Of a stretch of DNA of 64,000 nt, positions 27,026 to 35,795 are shown one piece after another (position 1 is the stretch's first letter; each line of letters begins with the position of its first letter). The notes under the pieces are model-generated. The model saw only the letters and a list, made by a program, of their open reading frames with translations. It did no database searches and was not told where the DNA came from. A program made the translations under genes and the position numbers. This DNA comes from Sulfurospirillum sp. UCH001 (lineage in GTDB: Bacteria; Campylobacterota; Campylobacteria; Campylobacterales; Sulfurospirillaceae): NCBI RefSeq assembly GCF_001548035.1, contig NZ_AP014723.1, positions 620,001 to 684,000 on the forward strand, read 5' to 3'.

Positions 27026-28093
27026 TTATATCCCCATATTGTTGAGGAGTTCTTGAGGTTGGGTAGAGTAACGAATGGCATCTTCTTTTGTAATAAGATT
27101 TGCTCGTAAGTTTTTCATCATAGCTTGAGTCTGTGTAATCATCCCCGTTTTTTGTTGGTTGAGTTGCATTTGAGAATAGATTTGATGAATTTTATTCTCA
27201 CGGATTAAATTGGCAATTGCAGCGTTGTTGATCATAATTTCATGAATAGCAACCCTGCCACCTCCGACTCTGGGGAGTAAGCTTTGCGAAATAACCGCAT
27301 GAAGAGATGTCGCTAGCATATTACGTACTTGTACTTGCTCTGCGCCTTCAAAGCTGTCGACAATTCTGTTAATTGTTTGTACTGCAGAGTTTGTATGCAA
27401 TGTTCCTAAAACTAAGTGCCCCGTTTCAGCAGCAGTAATGGCGGTACTAATGGTTTCTTGATCTCTCATCTCACCTACAAGGATGATGTCAGGATCTTGT
27501 CTTAGCGAAAACTTGAGTGCTCTAGCAAAACTTTTTGTATCTTCTCCTACATTTCTATGTGAGAAAAGGCATTTTTTGTTCGTATGAATAAACTCTACAG
27601 GATCTTCAATTGTAATAATATGTCGATGTTCAAAAAGATTGATTTCATTTAAGAGTGCAGCGAGTGTAGTAGATTTACCGCTTCCTGTTGGACCTGTAAC
27701 TAAAATAAGCCCTTTTTCCCGTTTAACTAACTCTTTAAAAACGATAGGAGCATTGAGATCATCCAAAGATGGAATATCGATAGGAATAATCCTAAATGCA
27801 GCTGCTAATTCTCCATTGATAGTGTAGTAGTAGTTGGCACGGAAACGACCAATGTCTGGAAACATGATTGCAAAGTCGAGCTCTTTATCTTCTTCAAGTT
27901 TCTTTTTTTGTTTATCGGTAATTAGTGTATAACAAATCTCTTCAATTACTGTACCGCTAAGTTGTTCCATATCGAGTGGAACAAGTTTCCCATCGATTCT
28001 GATTTGAGGTTCACTACGACCTACAAGATGTAGATCGGACGCTTTGTATGCGACCACATTCTTCAATAATGCCTTAATATTGAGTGAACTCAT
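27026..28093 (-). CDS. pilT: Twitching motility ATPase PilT
   Basis: A 355-residue secretion-type ATPase of the PilT group, which powers retraction of type IV pili. It shows the N-terminal ASDLHLVGRSEPQIRIDGKL region, Walker A VTGPTGSGKSTTLAALL, the Asp-box/Walker B region DIILVGEMRDQETISTAITAAETGHLVLGTLHT (split here around EMRDQET) and the C-terminal AIRYSTQPQELL. It is separated from other pilus genes; it lies between gatC and a diguanylate cyclase gene in the long minus-strand operon. Confidence 0.93.
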   Translation of the reverse strand: MSSLNIKALLKNVVAYKASDLHLVGRSEPQIRIDGKLVPLDMEQLSGTVIEEICYTLITDKQKKKLEEDKELDFAIMFPDIGRFRANYYYTINGELAAAFRIIPIDIPSLDDLNAPIVFKELVKREKGLILVTGPTGSGKSTTLAALLNEINLFEHRHIITIEDPVEFIHTNKKCLFSHRNVGEDTKSFARALKFSLRQDPDIILVGEMRDQETISTAITAAETGHLVLGTLHTNSAVQTINRIVDSFEGAEQVQVRNMLATSLHAVISQSLLPRVGGGRVAIHEIMINNAAIANLIRENKIHQIYSQMQLNQQKTGMITQTQAMMKNLRANLITKEDAIRYSTQPQELLNNMGI

Positions 28094-28118
28094 AATCTTT
28101 GTCCTTGCTAATTAGAGA

Positions 28119-28409
28119 TTATTCGATAATTTTTGGAACAACAAAAAAGCCATTTTCACTTTGAGGAGCATGTTTTAAAATTGTTTTGATAATGTCATTA
28201 TTAACATTTGGAGTATCTTCTCTAAAAGGAGTGCCACCATTAAGGGTTGTGAAGGTTGCTTCTTCGCCTTCAAGATTAAGCTCATTAAGATTTTCAACAA
28301 AAGAGACAATTTCACTTAACTGATTGATCACACCTTCTCTTTTTTCGTCGCTAATTTTTAAAGAAGAGAGCCTTTCTAGCTTTTGCAGTAGTTCATTATC
28401 AATTTTCAC
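28119..28409 (-). CDS. gatC: Glutamyl/aspartyl-tRNA amidotransferase subunit C
   Basis: A 96-residue GatC, the small stabilising subunit of the amidotransferase that makes Gln-tRNA and/or Asn-tRNA. Family features: LLQKLERLSSLKISDEKR at the N-terminus, the LSEIVSFVENLNELN helix and the PFREDTPN motif. Subunits A and B are not in this window, which is usual in Campylobacterota. It is the first gene of the minus-strand run, downstream of a good promoter at 28449-28444. Confidence 0.92.
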   Translation of the reverse strand: MKIDNELLQKLERLSSLKISDEKREGVINQLSEIVSFVENLNELNLEGEEATFTTLNGGTPFREDTPNVNNDIIKTILKHAPQSENGFFVVPKIIE

Positions 28410-28443
28410 GGTTTTAAATCCTTCGATTACTTTTTAAAAATTG

Positions 28444-28449
28444 ATTATA
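28444..28449 (-). promoter_or_regulatory. Predicted -10 element of the gatC-to-acyl-CoA-synthetase run
   Basis: On the minus strand the sequence CGCTATAATC places a perfect TATAAT about 35 bases before the gatC start. All twelve following genes down to 16994 are collinear with small gaps or overlaps and no obvious terminator, so this promoter may drive a very long transcript. Confidence 0.5.
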
Positions 28450-28553
28450 GCGAATTCTCTTTTGGTGCATACTGAAATAACATTAGTGGCTTTTTATATT
28501 TCTTGTGATAAACTTTGTTATATTTTTCAAAAATCGCTTAATAAGGATAGTGT

Positions 28554-29135
28554 TTGGGACTTAAAGAGAATATTAAAGCGGTCAAAGAAGAGATTAGTAC
28601 TGAAGAGCAATTCTTAGAAGGAATGATCAAAAGTGAGCGCTTCTTTAACCGCAATAAAAAATATATTATCTCAGCATTAGTGCTTTTAGCTTTAGGTGCT
28701 GGTGGTTATGCTATCAATGATGTTATGGCAAGTCAGCGTTTGAAAGTGTCAAATGCTGCATATCAAGCACTTTTAAAAGATGCTAACAATACTGCTGCAC
28801 TCGAAACTCTTAAAGCAAAAAATCCAAAGCTTTATGCAATGTATACCTTTGAGACGGCACTGGCAAAAGGTGATATCGAGGCATTAACTCAAGTATCCCT
28901 TTCAAAAGACAATCCTATCTTAGCAGATTTGGCGACGTATCAACTCTCACAGCTTGATGCCAATAAATCACCTAAAGGGGAATTACTATCAGGCATGGTA
29001 CTACTTCAAGAGGGGTATGAATTACTCAAAGAGAAGAAAGTAGAAGAGGCGAGGTTGAAGTTTGCTCAAATTGAGACGAATTCACCACTTAAACAGATTG
29101 CAAAAAATCTAGAACACTATCAAGGTTTAAAATAA
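28554..29135 (+). CDS. YfgM-like membrane-anchored protein
   Basis: A 193-residue protein with a cytoplasmic N-terminus (about 1-38), one transmembrane segment (about 39-57) and a helical, TPR-like exported part. The layout and position immediately before a BamB-like lipoprotein gene resemble the yfgM-bamB pair of proteobacteria, where YfgM works at the Sec translocon with periplasmic chaperones. Start is TTG at 28554 behind ATAAGGAT. The last base of its stop is shared with the first base of the next ATG. Sequence similarity to YfgM is judged from architecture only. Confidence 0.6.
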   Translation: MGLKENIKAVKEEISTEEQFLEGMIKSERFFNRNKKYIISALVLLALGAGGYAINDVMASQRLKVSNAAYQALLKDANNTAALETLKAKNPKLYAMYTFETALAKGDIEALTQVSLSKDNPILADLATYQLSQLDANKSPKGELLSGMVLLQEGYELLKEKKVEEARLKFAQIETNSPLKQIAKNLEHYQGLK

Positions 29136-30145
29136 TGAGATACGCAAAAATTGTTTTTTCACTTTTGGCTTTATTGTTAGTTGTTAGCGGCTGTGGCACA
29201 AAACGTCAATATTTTGAACCAGAATCACTTTCTGGCAAAGTCAGTTATGATGGATCTCTTCCTGGAACTATTGTTGATGCTGTAAGGGATGGCGCAACAT
29301 TATCTAATGGTCAAGTTGTTACGAAAAAAGGTCTTTCTAATATTGTTTTATCTGAAGGGTTTGTTTATCTTGCAGAAGATAAAGGACGTTATGTCTCTGC
29401 ATCTAAGTGTGGAGCTTTACAAATTGTAGATGCAAATAAAAAAGTGCTTTTCTCAAAAGAATGTAGCGTTTCTGTAGCATCTGCATCATTGAAAAATAAC
29501 CTTTTAGCAGTTGTACTAGGCTCAAATGAATTAGTGCTTATCGACATCAATGATGGCAAAGAAATGATGCACCTTAAGCAAGACAATGTATATGTTCTAG
29601 ACTCACGTATTGCTTCACCTTATTTTTTAGGTGACTTGATTGTTTTCCCAACATTAGATGGTAAATTAGTGATCGTAGACGAGCAAACAAAAAAACCAAT
29701 TCGTGATGTTGTCGTAAGTAACGAGAAGTTCTTTGGCAATATCATTTATCTTCAAGTTTTGGGTGACCGTTTAGTTGCGGCAACAAAAAGTAAAGTGGTT
29801 TCTATTAGCCCAAAATCAATTAACTTCTTAGAGACTGATGTCAAAGATGTGATTGTTCTTGAAAATCGTATTTTTGTTTTCACTAAAGATGGACGCGTGA
29901 TTTTAGCAGATGCTGATCTTAAAAAGTTAAAAGAACGTAAATTCCCATTTGCAACATTTGCTGGAACCATTTACGGTGACTTTGTTTATATGATTGAAAA
30001 AGGTGGCTATGTCATTGCAACAGATTTAGATTTGATCTCAACCAATGTTTATAAACTTCCAGATGAAATTGAAAGTCACGTCTTTACAACAGGTGATGCA
30101 CTTTACTATAAGAATCATTTCTTTAAACTCAATCGTAAAAAATAG
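29135..30145 (+). CDS. BamB-like beta-propeller lipoprotein
   Basis: A 336-residue lipoprotein: signal peptide with lipobox VVSGC (Cys20), then repeated beta-rich units with alternating hydrophobic/acidic pattern (for example KLVIVDEQTKKPIRD, VILADADLKKLKE) typical of a WD/PQQ-like propeller. With the YfgM-like gene directly upstream, it is a good candidate for BamB, the accessory lipoprotein of outer-membrane protein assembly. Divergence is high, so the functional call is moderate. Confidence 0.6.
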   Translation: MRYAKIVFSLLALLLVVSGCGTKRQYFEPESLSGKVSYDGSLPGTIVDAVRDGATLSNGQVVTKKGLSNIVLSEGFVYLAEDKGRYVSASKCGALQIVDANKKVLFSKECSVSVASASLKNNLLAVVLGSNELVLIDINDGKEMMHLKQDNVYVLDSRIASPYFLGDLIVFPTLDGKLVIVDEQTKKPIRDVVVSNEKFFGNIIYLQVLGDRLVAATKSKVVSISPKSINFLETDVKDVIVLENRIFVFTKDGRVILADADLKKLKERKFPFATFAGTIYGDFVYMIEKGGYVIATDLDLISTNVYKLPDEIESHVFTTGDALYYKNHFFKLNRKK

Positions 30146-30166
30146 GTATTGGGTTGTGTTACCATC

Positions 30167-30502
30167 ATGAAGGAGATGTTAGAGCGTATTTGTCATAATA
30201 AACAGGTCGTTTTTACATCTCTAGATGTGGTGGATCCTCAAGTCCTTCATACTCGCAAAAAACTTTCTATTTTTAGTGGTGTTGATCAAAAATCTTTTTA
30301 TCATCTTATCTTTCGAATGGATCAAAAAAGCCGTTTTTTACGAAAAAATGTTGATGAAATTATAGACCTCTACAAAAGTTTAGAACAACATGTTAATCAT
30401 GCATATAAGTATAAGCATTTGCTCATTAATGCTCCTTTGTGCTCTAAGGCAGCGCTACTTCTTAATGAAAATGGTTGGAAGGTTTATAATGATTTTATGT
30501 GA
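30167..30502 (+). CDS. Conserved hypothetical protein
   Basis: I do not recognise this 111-residue soluble protein. It has no signal peptide or membrane segment; it is basic and helical in the middle (DQKSRFLRKNVDEIIDLYKSLEQHV). The start is uncertain: TTG at 30149, ATG at 30167 and ATG at 30176 are in frame, and AAGGAG directly abuts the last. Its 3' end overlaps coaX by 14 bases, so it is probably translated with it. I recall small uncharacterised genes in the comparable Campylobacter region, but cannot verify homology here. Confidence 0.65.
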   Translation: MKEMLERICHNKQVVFTSLDVVDPQVLHTRKKLSIFSGVDQKSFYHLIFRMDQKSRFLRKNVDEIIDLYKSLEQHVNHAYKYKHLLINAPLCSKAALLLNENGWKVYNDFM

Positions 30503-31115
30503 TATTGGTAATTCAAATGCTGATTTTTATCAAGATGGTAGGGTTTGGAGTTTATCTCATAAGCAATTTAAAGACTTTGCCACCAAAGAAACAGTGTATT
30601 ATATTTGTGTCAACGATACTTTGAAACATTGGGTACAAGGTAAATCAAACTTTATTGATTTAGAGCCGTACTTTGAATTTGACACAATTTATCAAGGTAT
30701 GGGGATTGATCGTATCGCAGCATGTAGTACGATTGAGGATGGAATGATTGTCGATGCTGGAAGTGCAATAACAGTGGATATTATGTCAGGAGGTATGCAC
30801 TTGGGTGGGTTTATTCTGCCTGGACTTGCTGCGTATGAAAAATGCTACGCTTCCATTTCTCCACGCCTAAGCTTGCCTATCAATCCTAGTATTGCTTTGG
30901 ATGCATTACCTCAAAAAACAAATGATGCGATTTCTTATGGAGTTGTGAAATCAATCCTTTTACTTTTAGAGGCAACCTGTAAGGACAAACGTATTTTCTT
31001 CTTAGGTGGAGATGGAAAATTTTTCTCTAAATTTTTTAGTAATGCGATTTTTGATCGTACGCTCATTTTTAGAGGTATGCTTAAAACAATTAAAAAAACA
31101 CAGTTAGAACATTAG
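30489..31115 (+). CDS. coaX: Type III pantothenate kinase
   Basis: A 208-residue CoaX, the first enzyme of CoA synthesis in bacteria lacking CoaA. Motifs of the ASKHA fold are visible: phosphate-1 ILCDIGNSNADF, the GMGIDRIAA loop, IVDAGSAITVDIM and GGFILPGLAA. The ATG at 30489 gives the conserved MILCDIGN start; the frame is open further upstream but without family similarity. It overlaps the upstream hypothetical gene. The protein is slightly short compared with many CoaX proteins, as is common in Campylobacterota. Confidence 0.9.
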   Translation: MILCDIGNSNADFYQDGRVWSLSHKQFKDFATKETVYYICVNDTLKHWVQGKSNFIDLEPYFEFDTIYQGMGIDRIAACSTIEDGMIVDAGSAITVDIMSGGMHLGGFILPGLAAYEKCYASISPRLSLPINPSIALDALPQKTNDAISYGVVKSILLLLEATCKDKRIFFLGGDGKFFSKFFSNAIFDRTLIFRGMLKTIKKTQLEH

Positions 31116-31129
31116 GATAAAGGGATAAA

Positions 31130-31750
31130 ATGTTAACAGTAGCATTGCCAAAAGGCAGAATTGCAGAAGAGACATTGGAAATTTTTGAAAAAATTTTTGG
31201 AACAGCTTTTCGTTTTGATGATAGAAAATTAATTTTAGAAGCAGACGGTTTTCGATTTTTACTTGTGCGAAATCAAGATGTTCCTGCATATGTTTTACAT
31301 CAATCTGCAGATATCGGGGTAGTAGGATTAGACGTATTGGAAGAAAAAGATGAGGACCTTCTTCGTTTGCTTGATCTTGGTATTGGAAAATGTAAAGTAT
31401 GTGTAGGTATACAAGAAGGTAAAGAGATTGATTATAGTGCGCCTGAACTCAAAGTCGCTACTAAAATGACCAATATCGCGCAAAAATATTTCTCAAAAAA
31501 AGCAATGGCAGTTGATATTATCAAATTGTATGGCTCTATTGAATTAGCACCACTTGTAGGTCTTTCAGATGTGATTGTTGATATTGTTGAGACAGGAAGC
31601 ACCATGAAACAAAATGGACTTAAAGTTGTTGAGACAATCTTGGATTCATCGGCATATTTGATTGCGAATAAAAACAGTTTTATTGAGAAAAAAGAGGAGA
31701 TAACATCGTTATATTACAAGATAAATGAGGTTATTCAACGAAGTTGCTGA
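31130..31750 (+). CDS. hisG: ATP phosphoribosyltransferase, short form
   Basis: A 206-residue HisG of the short (HisG-S) class, the first step of histidine synthesis. Features: LTVALPKGRIAEETLEIF, RNQDVPAYVLHQSADIGVVGLDVL and the PRPP-binding DVIVDIVETGSTMKQNGL. The short form lacks the regulatory domain and normally needs the HisZ partner; no hisZ is visible in the window. The stop codon is part of a 12-bp hairpin shared with the convergent response regulator gene. Confidence 0.93.
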   Translation: MLTVALPKGRIAEETLEIFEKIFGTAFRFDDRKLILEADGFRFLLVRNQDVPAYVLHQSADIGVVGLDVLEEKDEDLLRLLDLGIGKCKVCVGIQEGKEIDYSAPELKVATKMTNIAQKYFSKKAMAVDIIKLYGSIELAPLVGLSDVIVDIVETGSTMKQNGLKVVETILDSSAYLIANKNSFIEKKEEITSLYYKINEVIQRSC

Positions 31751-31770
31751 TCAAAAAAGATCAGCAACTT
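31741..31770. terminator. Bidirectional terminator inside both convergent coding ends
   Basis: AAGTTGCTGATC / GATCAGCAACTT is a perfect 12-bp stem with an AAAAAA loop. It contains the hisG stop (31748-31750) and the stop of the opposite response regulator (31751-31753). Weak T-rich sequence follows in either direction. Confidence 0.65.
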
Positions 31771-32131
31771 TCGCTATTTTACTACTTAAGTCATGTTCAC
31801 GTATTGGTTTTACTAAAAAATCAAAAGCTCCATGATCAAATGCTTCATGCTTACGAGTTTCATCTGTTGTTAACACAATCACAGGAAGCTTTTTAAATTC
31901 ACCCATAGATTGAATGTTTGTGAGAAATTCAATACCATCCATAACGGGCATTTTAATATCAAGCAATACTAGGTCAATATCACCTTGTGTTTTTAGAAGA
32001 TTGATTGCATCAAGTCCATTTGTCGCTTCAATGATCGCACCAACTTTTTCATTTTTTCGCAACATTGAACTAATCAATTTAAGATTGATAAAATCATCAT
32101 CTACGGCTAGAATTTTCAACTGTTTTTCCAT
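31751..32131 (-). CDS. CheY-like single-domain response regulator
   Basis: A 126-residue stand-alone receiver: acidic pocket AVDDDF, phosphoacceptor D58 in LVLLDIKMPVMDG, conserved Thr in IVLTTDE and Lys in FLVKPIRE. It has no output domain, so it would act by protein interaction. It lies about 10 bases downstream of the NIT-domain hybrid kinase gene, its likely partner. Confidence 0.88.
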   Translation of the reverse strand: MEKQLKILAVDDDFINLKLISSMLRKNEKVGAIIEATNGLDAINLLKTQGDIDLVLLDIKMPVMDGIEFLTNIQSMGEFKKLPVIVLTTDETRKHEAFDHGAFDFLVKPIREHDLSSKIAKVADLF

Positions 32132-32141
32132 ATGTTAGCCT

Positions 32142-35100
32142 TTAAATAAACTTGTGAATCAATATTTCAAGATCTTTTTTACTAATTTGGTTCGGTAAAA
32201 TAGCATCAAAGGCAACAGAGATATCTTGGTTTTTATCTTTTGGATCAATAAACATAATAGTATTGATCTTTCCAACGTGGTGAGATTTTTCAATAGAAAG
32301 AATCCACTCTAAAAATGCATCCGCATCTTCTAGAAGCATTTCTTTATCAAATAGAACAACTTTATAATGTTTGGATTCTATTTTTTGTTTGAGATCATTG
32401 TATGAAGTAGCTGCTTCAACGCTCTCACACATTTTACTTAAAACACTTGTGAAAATTTTAGTTTCTATAGGGCTTTTTTTCAACACAATCACATCGAGAA
32501 TATCGATAGAGGAGAGTGCATTACTCATACTTTCTTCATCACTCTTAGCTTCAGGAAGATTCATGCTAGAGATTTCTTGCGTTGTTGGTGCATCTTCTAT
32601 CAAGAACGAAGGTTTTGGCTCTTCTTCAAATGTTTCTATCATTGGTATAATTGGAGCAGTAGGTTTCGCTGCTGCCTCTTCTTCTTGTGCGGAGTAGTCA
32701 ATTTTATCTTGGATGAAAAGATTGAGAATGCTTATGATACTGTCTTTTTTGATTGGTTTAGTGATGTATTCATCTAAACCTTCTTTCATAAAGCGCTCAC
32801 GATCACCTTTTAGCGCATTGGCAGTAATAGCCACGATAGGAATGTGTGGAAGATGGTTTTTCTCTTCATATTCTAAGATTTTATGTGTTGCCTCAATACC
32901 ATCCATAACAGGCATTGCGATATCCATGAAGATCATATCAAAGTTTTCGGTTCGACGACGCTCAAGAGCTTGTAGCCCATTAGGAACGATGGTAATATTA
33001 AGTCCTAAATCTTCTAGGGTTCTGCGAATGAGTTTTTGATTGATTTCATTGTCTTCTGCTACGAGAACATCCGCTTTGAATTTTTTGCCAAAGGTAGTTT
33101 TTTGAATTGGTTGTGGTTCAATACGATCTTCTTTGGCAGGTAAAAATTCGCGCTTTGCTTCTAATGCTTTCACCAATTTTGATACATTAATTGGTTCATA
33201 AATTGGAGTGATATATTTTGTATTGTATTCATTAAATTTCGATTGCTGTGAAGATTTAAAGATCAAAATAATTGGCAATTTAATTTTTTTATACTCTTCG
33301 AGTTCTTCTTTTGTAAGGTTGTTATAATCTGCAACAATGATATTGCTACCAGCTTTAAAAATGAGATTTTTAAGCGCTGGGAAGTCAGTATAATATTTTG
33401 CATGTGCCCCAAAATAGGTAAAGTAATCATACATAAATTCGGTATGTGCTTTGGAACTATTGAGTGGCGAATAGATAGCACAGTTAAAATCACTGAAATG
33501 ATCTTTATAGTCAGTGCCACTTGCTGTTGATTCTACAAGATCTAATACAAAGAAGAAGCGGCTTCCCTTTCCTTCTTCGCTTTCCACCTCTAGTCTTCCA
33601 CCCATGAGAGCAATATATTTTGAAGAAATAGTAAGACCTAAGCCTGTTCCTCCAAATTTACGTGTAATGGTTGAATCTGCCTGATTAAAGGCATCAAAGA
33701 TACCTTCAATTTTATCTTTATGAATACCGATACCAGAGTCTTGAACACTAAAGAGAACGCGTGCTTTATCCAATGGTGCATTATTTAAACGTTTGATTTC
33801 AACGGTAATTTGACCATTGTTTGGTGTGAATTTAACCGCATTACTCATTAAGTTAATCAAAACTTCTTTAATTTTAACAGCATCACCTTTGAGGTAATTG
33901 TGTAGACTTGGGTCAATATATAAAGAGAGTTGAATATTTTTTTCAGATGCTTTTGGTCCATACACTTCCACAGCATTTTCAAATTCATCGATAGGGGAGA
34001 AAAGAATTTCATCGATTTCAATTTTATTACTTTCTACTTTTGAAAGGTCTAGGATATTATTGATAATCGCTAAAAGGTTTTCAGAACTTTTCTCAATAAC
34101 ATCTACGAATTCACGTTTTTCATCATCGAGGTCTGAATTTTTGAGGAGTTCAGTAAATCCGATAATACCATTAAGTGGTGTACGAATTTCATGTGACATG
34201 TTGGCAAGGAAAATACTTTTTGCAGCACTTGCTTCTTCTGCATTTTGTTTTTCTTTCGCAATGTTCTCAATGGCTTTATCAATAATTGCATAGGCAACGT
34301 TCATACCTTCTGCGGTATTAAAATCAACTTTTTCTTTTGTTTCAGCAAGTTCTTCAACACGTGTAAAGATGTTTTCAAGTCCTTGAACGTTCTTTCTAAA
34401 TTGACCTGAAAGTCCAAATCCTAAGAACATCAGAACAATAGAGATGACCCATGTTAAGCCTGCTCCGATAAGCTGACCCATATTTTGCGTGTCATAACGT
34501 TGTTCTTCTTCATGCAATGATGCTTTAATAATTTGTGCTGATTTATCAAGAATATCGATTTTTTTTGTTAAAAGACCGAACCATAGAGTAGGGTCAATCA
34601 AATATTCACCACTTTGAGCCGCAGTAATCAGTTCAGCTTTGACTTGTGTAATTTCTTCTTCAAGTTTAATGTTTTCAGGAAGTTTGTAAAGATTTTCGAT
34701 TTGTGTTTTTGTTTTTTGGTCATTAAGGGTTGTGTGATCGAAGATATTGGAAACACCAAATATATTAATCCAAATTTCAAGATCTTTAGGGCTAAAAGGT
34801 ACGTATTGACTTAAAATTTTTGATACAAATCCACGTTCTTGCCCTAAATATTCAATATTTTTATAAAGTGAAACAAGTGAATAGGTTAGGTTTGAGATAT
34901 TGGAGTTGGTATTGATGGTACCGATGGTTTCAAGTTCTTTTAAAAGATGCGAGTTGATCTGACTGTAGTAATCAAAGAACATTTTGTTAAAATCAATTGC
35001 AAAGCTGTCTACAGCTTGACGCATTTCCACAATTTTAGTGATGTACGTAATAATGTTTTTGATATTTGCTGTTACTTCATGGGTCTGATAAAAATCATGA

Positions 35101-35381
35101 AACTCTTTAATTGCTTTATTAACATTGGCACGTTGTTCTTGTAACGCTTCTTTTGCAATACTTCCTTGGCTAGAAAGGTATGATGCACTAAGTCCCCTCT
35201 CTTTTGCAAGCTCAATGGAGAGCGCACTTAAAACTTTTGTACTTTCTATTTTATTTTTAAGTGTTAGAGTAGTATCAAATTGGGTATACGATAAAAAAAG
35301 AAAGTAACTCGAGAAAATAAAGAGAATAATCAGAGGGTATTGACTGATAAGCCTAAGAGTATGCTGGGTCGTTAATTTCAT
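32142..35381 (-). CDS. NIT-domain hybrid histidine kinase with three receiver-like domains
   Basis: A 1079-residue membrane hybrid kinase. Visible order: TM1 about 12-32; a periplasmic NIT-type (nitrate/nitrite-sensing family) helical domain about 45-295, with ELAKERGLSASYLSS; TM2 about 303-325; HisKA with H397 in FLANMSHEIRTPLNG; HATPase to about 615 with FGGTGLGLTISSKYI; a degenerate receiver-like region about 630-740; a canonical receiver about 770-895 with D820 in FMDIAMPVMDG; an acidic linker; and a second degenerate receiver about 960-1079 with D1012 in VVLFDKEML. The NIT ligand is not certain. It is followed by a CheY-like gene. Confidence 0.88.
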   Translation of the reverse strand: MKLTTQHTLRLISQYPLIILFIFSSYFLFLSYTQFDTTLTLKNKIESTKVLSALSIELAKERGLSASYLSSQGSIAKEALQEQRANVNKAIKEFHDFYQTHEVTANIKNIITYITKIVEMRQAVDSFAIDFNKMFFDYYSQINSHLLKELETIGTINTNSNISNLTYSLVSLYKNIEYLGQERGFVSKILSQYVPFSPKDLEIWINIFGVSNIFDHTTLNDQKTKTQIENLYKLPENIKLEEEITQVKAELITAAQSGEYLIDPTLWFGLLTKKIDILDKSAQIIKASLHEEEQRYDTQNMGQLIGAGLTWVISIVLMFLGFGLSGQFRKNVQGLENIFTRVEELAETKEKVDFNTAEGMNVAYAIIDKAIENIAKEKQNAEEASAAKSIFLANMSHEIRTPLNGIIGFTELLKNSDLDDEKREFVDVIEKSSENLLAIINNILDLSKVESNKIEIDEILFSPIDEFENAVEVYGPKASEKNIQLSLYIDPSLHNYLKGDAVKIKEVLINLMSNAVKFTPNNGQITVEIKRLNNAPLDKARVLFSVQDSGIGIHKDKIEGIFDAFNQADSTITRKFGGTGLGLTISSKYIALMGGRLEVESEEGKGSRFFFVLDLVESTASGTDYKDHFSDFNCAIYSPLNSSKAHTEFMYDYFTYFGAHAKYYTDFPALKNLIFKAGSNIIVADYNNLTKEELEEYKKIKLPIILIFKSSQQSKFNEYNTKYITPIYEPINVSKLVKALEAKREFLPAKEDRIEPQPIQKTTFGKKFKADVLVAEDNEINQKLIRRTLEDLGLNITIVPNGLQALERRRTENFDMIFMDIAMPVMDGIEATHKILEYEEKNHLPHIPIVAITANALKGDRERFMKEGLDEYITKPIKKDSIISILNLFIQDKIDYSAQEEEAAAKPTAPIIPMIETFEEEPKPSFLIEDAPTTQEISSMNLPEAKSDEESMSNALSSIDILDVIVLKKSPIETKIFTSVLSKMCESVEAATSYNDLKQKIESKHYKVVLFDKEMLLEDADAFLEWILSIEKSHHVGKINTIMFIDPKDKNQDISVAFDAILPNQISKKDLEILIHKFI

Positions 35382-35396
35382 GGTTAGTGTCCTTTA

Positions 35397-35795
35397 TTAA
35401 CTGTTTAATTGTATATTGTAAGCAGATGCAATATCTTTACAGGTGATGCTCTCTTTAGCCCCTTGATTAAGAAGCAAAATAGCATCATCATGTTTGATTT
35501 TATTCTTAAGATAGGCTTCAGCAAGATAACATTTTGCTTTTACATTGCCTTTCATCACCGCTTGTTCTAAATAAGGTATGGCAAGAGACGTATTGGCTTC
35601 AATACCTTCTCCATAAAGATACATTTTGCCAAGATAAAAATAGCCCTGAATAGCATTTTCTTTTTTAATAGAAAGTTCAAAAAGCTCTTTTGCCTGTGGG
35701 TAGTTACCTGCTTTGTACGCTAGCATTCCGTCGCGAAAATGATCAGCAAATGCGGAAGAGAGTAATAAGCATATTATTAAAAGAATTTTTTTCAT
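35397..35795 (-). CDS. Periplasmic Sel1-repeat protein
   Basis: A 132-residue exported protein: signal peptide MKKILLIICLLLSSAFA, then TPR/Sel1-like helical repeats (GMLAYKAGNYPQAKELFELS, YFYLGKMYLYGEGIEANTSLA, AKCYLAEAYLKNKIKHDDA). Such proteins act as interaction scaffolds. The ATG overlaps the stop of the upstream gene as ATGA, and it sits between that gene and the hybrid kinase gene, so it may belong to the same signalling unit. Partner unknown. Confidence 0.78.
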   Translation of the reverse strand: MKKILLIICLLLSSAFADHFRDGMLAYKAGNYPQAKELFELSIKKENAIQGYFYLGKMYLYGEGIEANTSLAIPYLEQAVMKGNVKAKCYLAEAYLKNKIKHDDAILLLNQGAKESITCKDIASAYNIQLNS

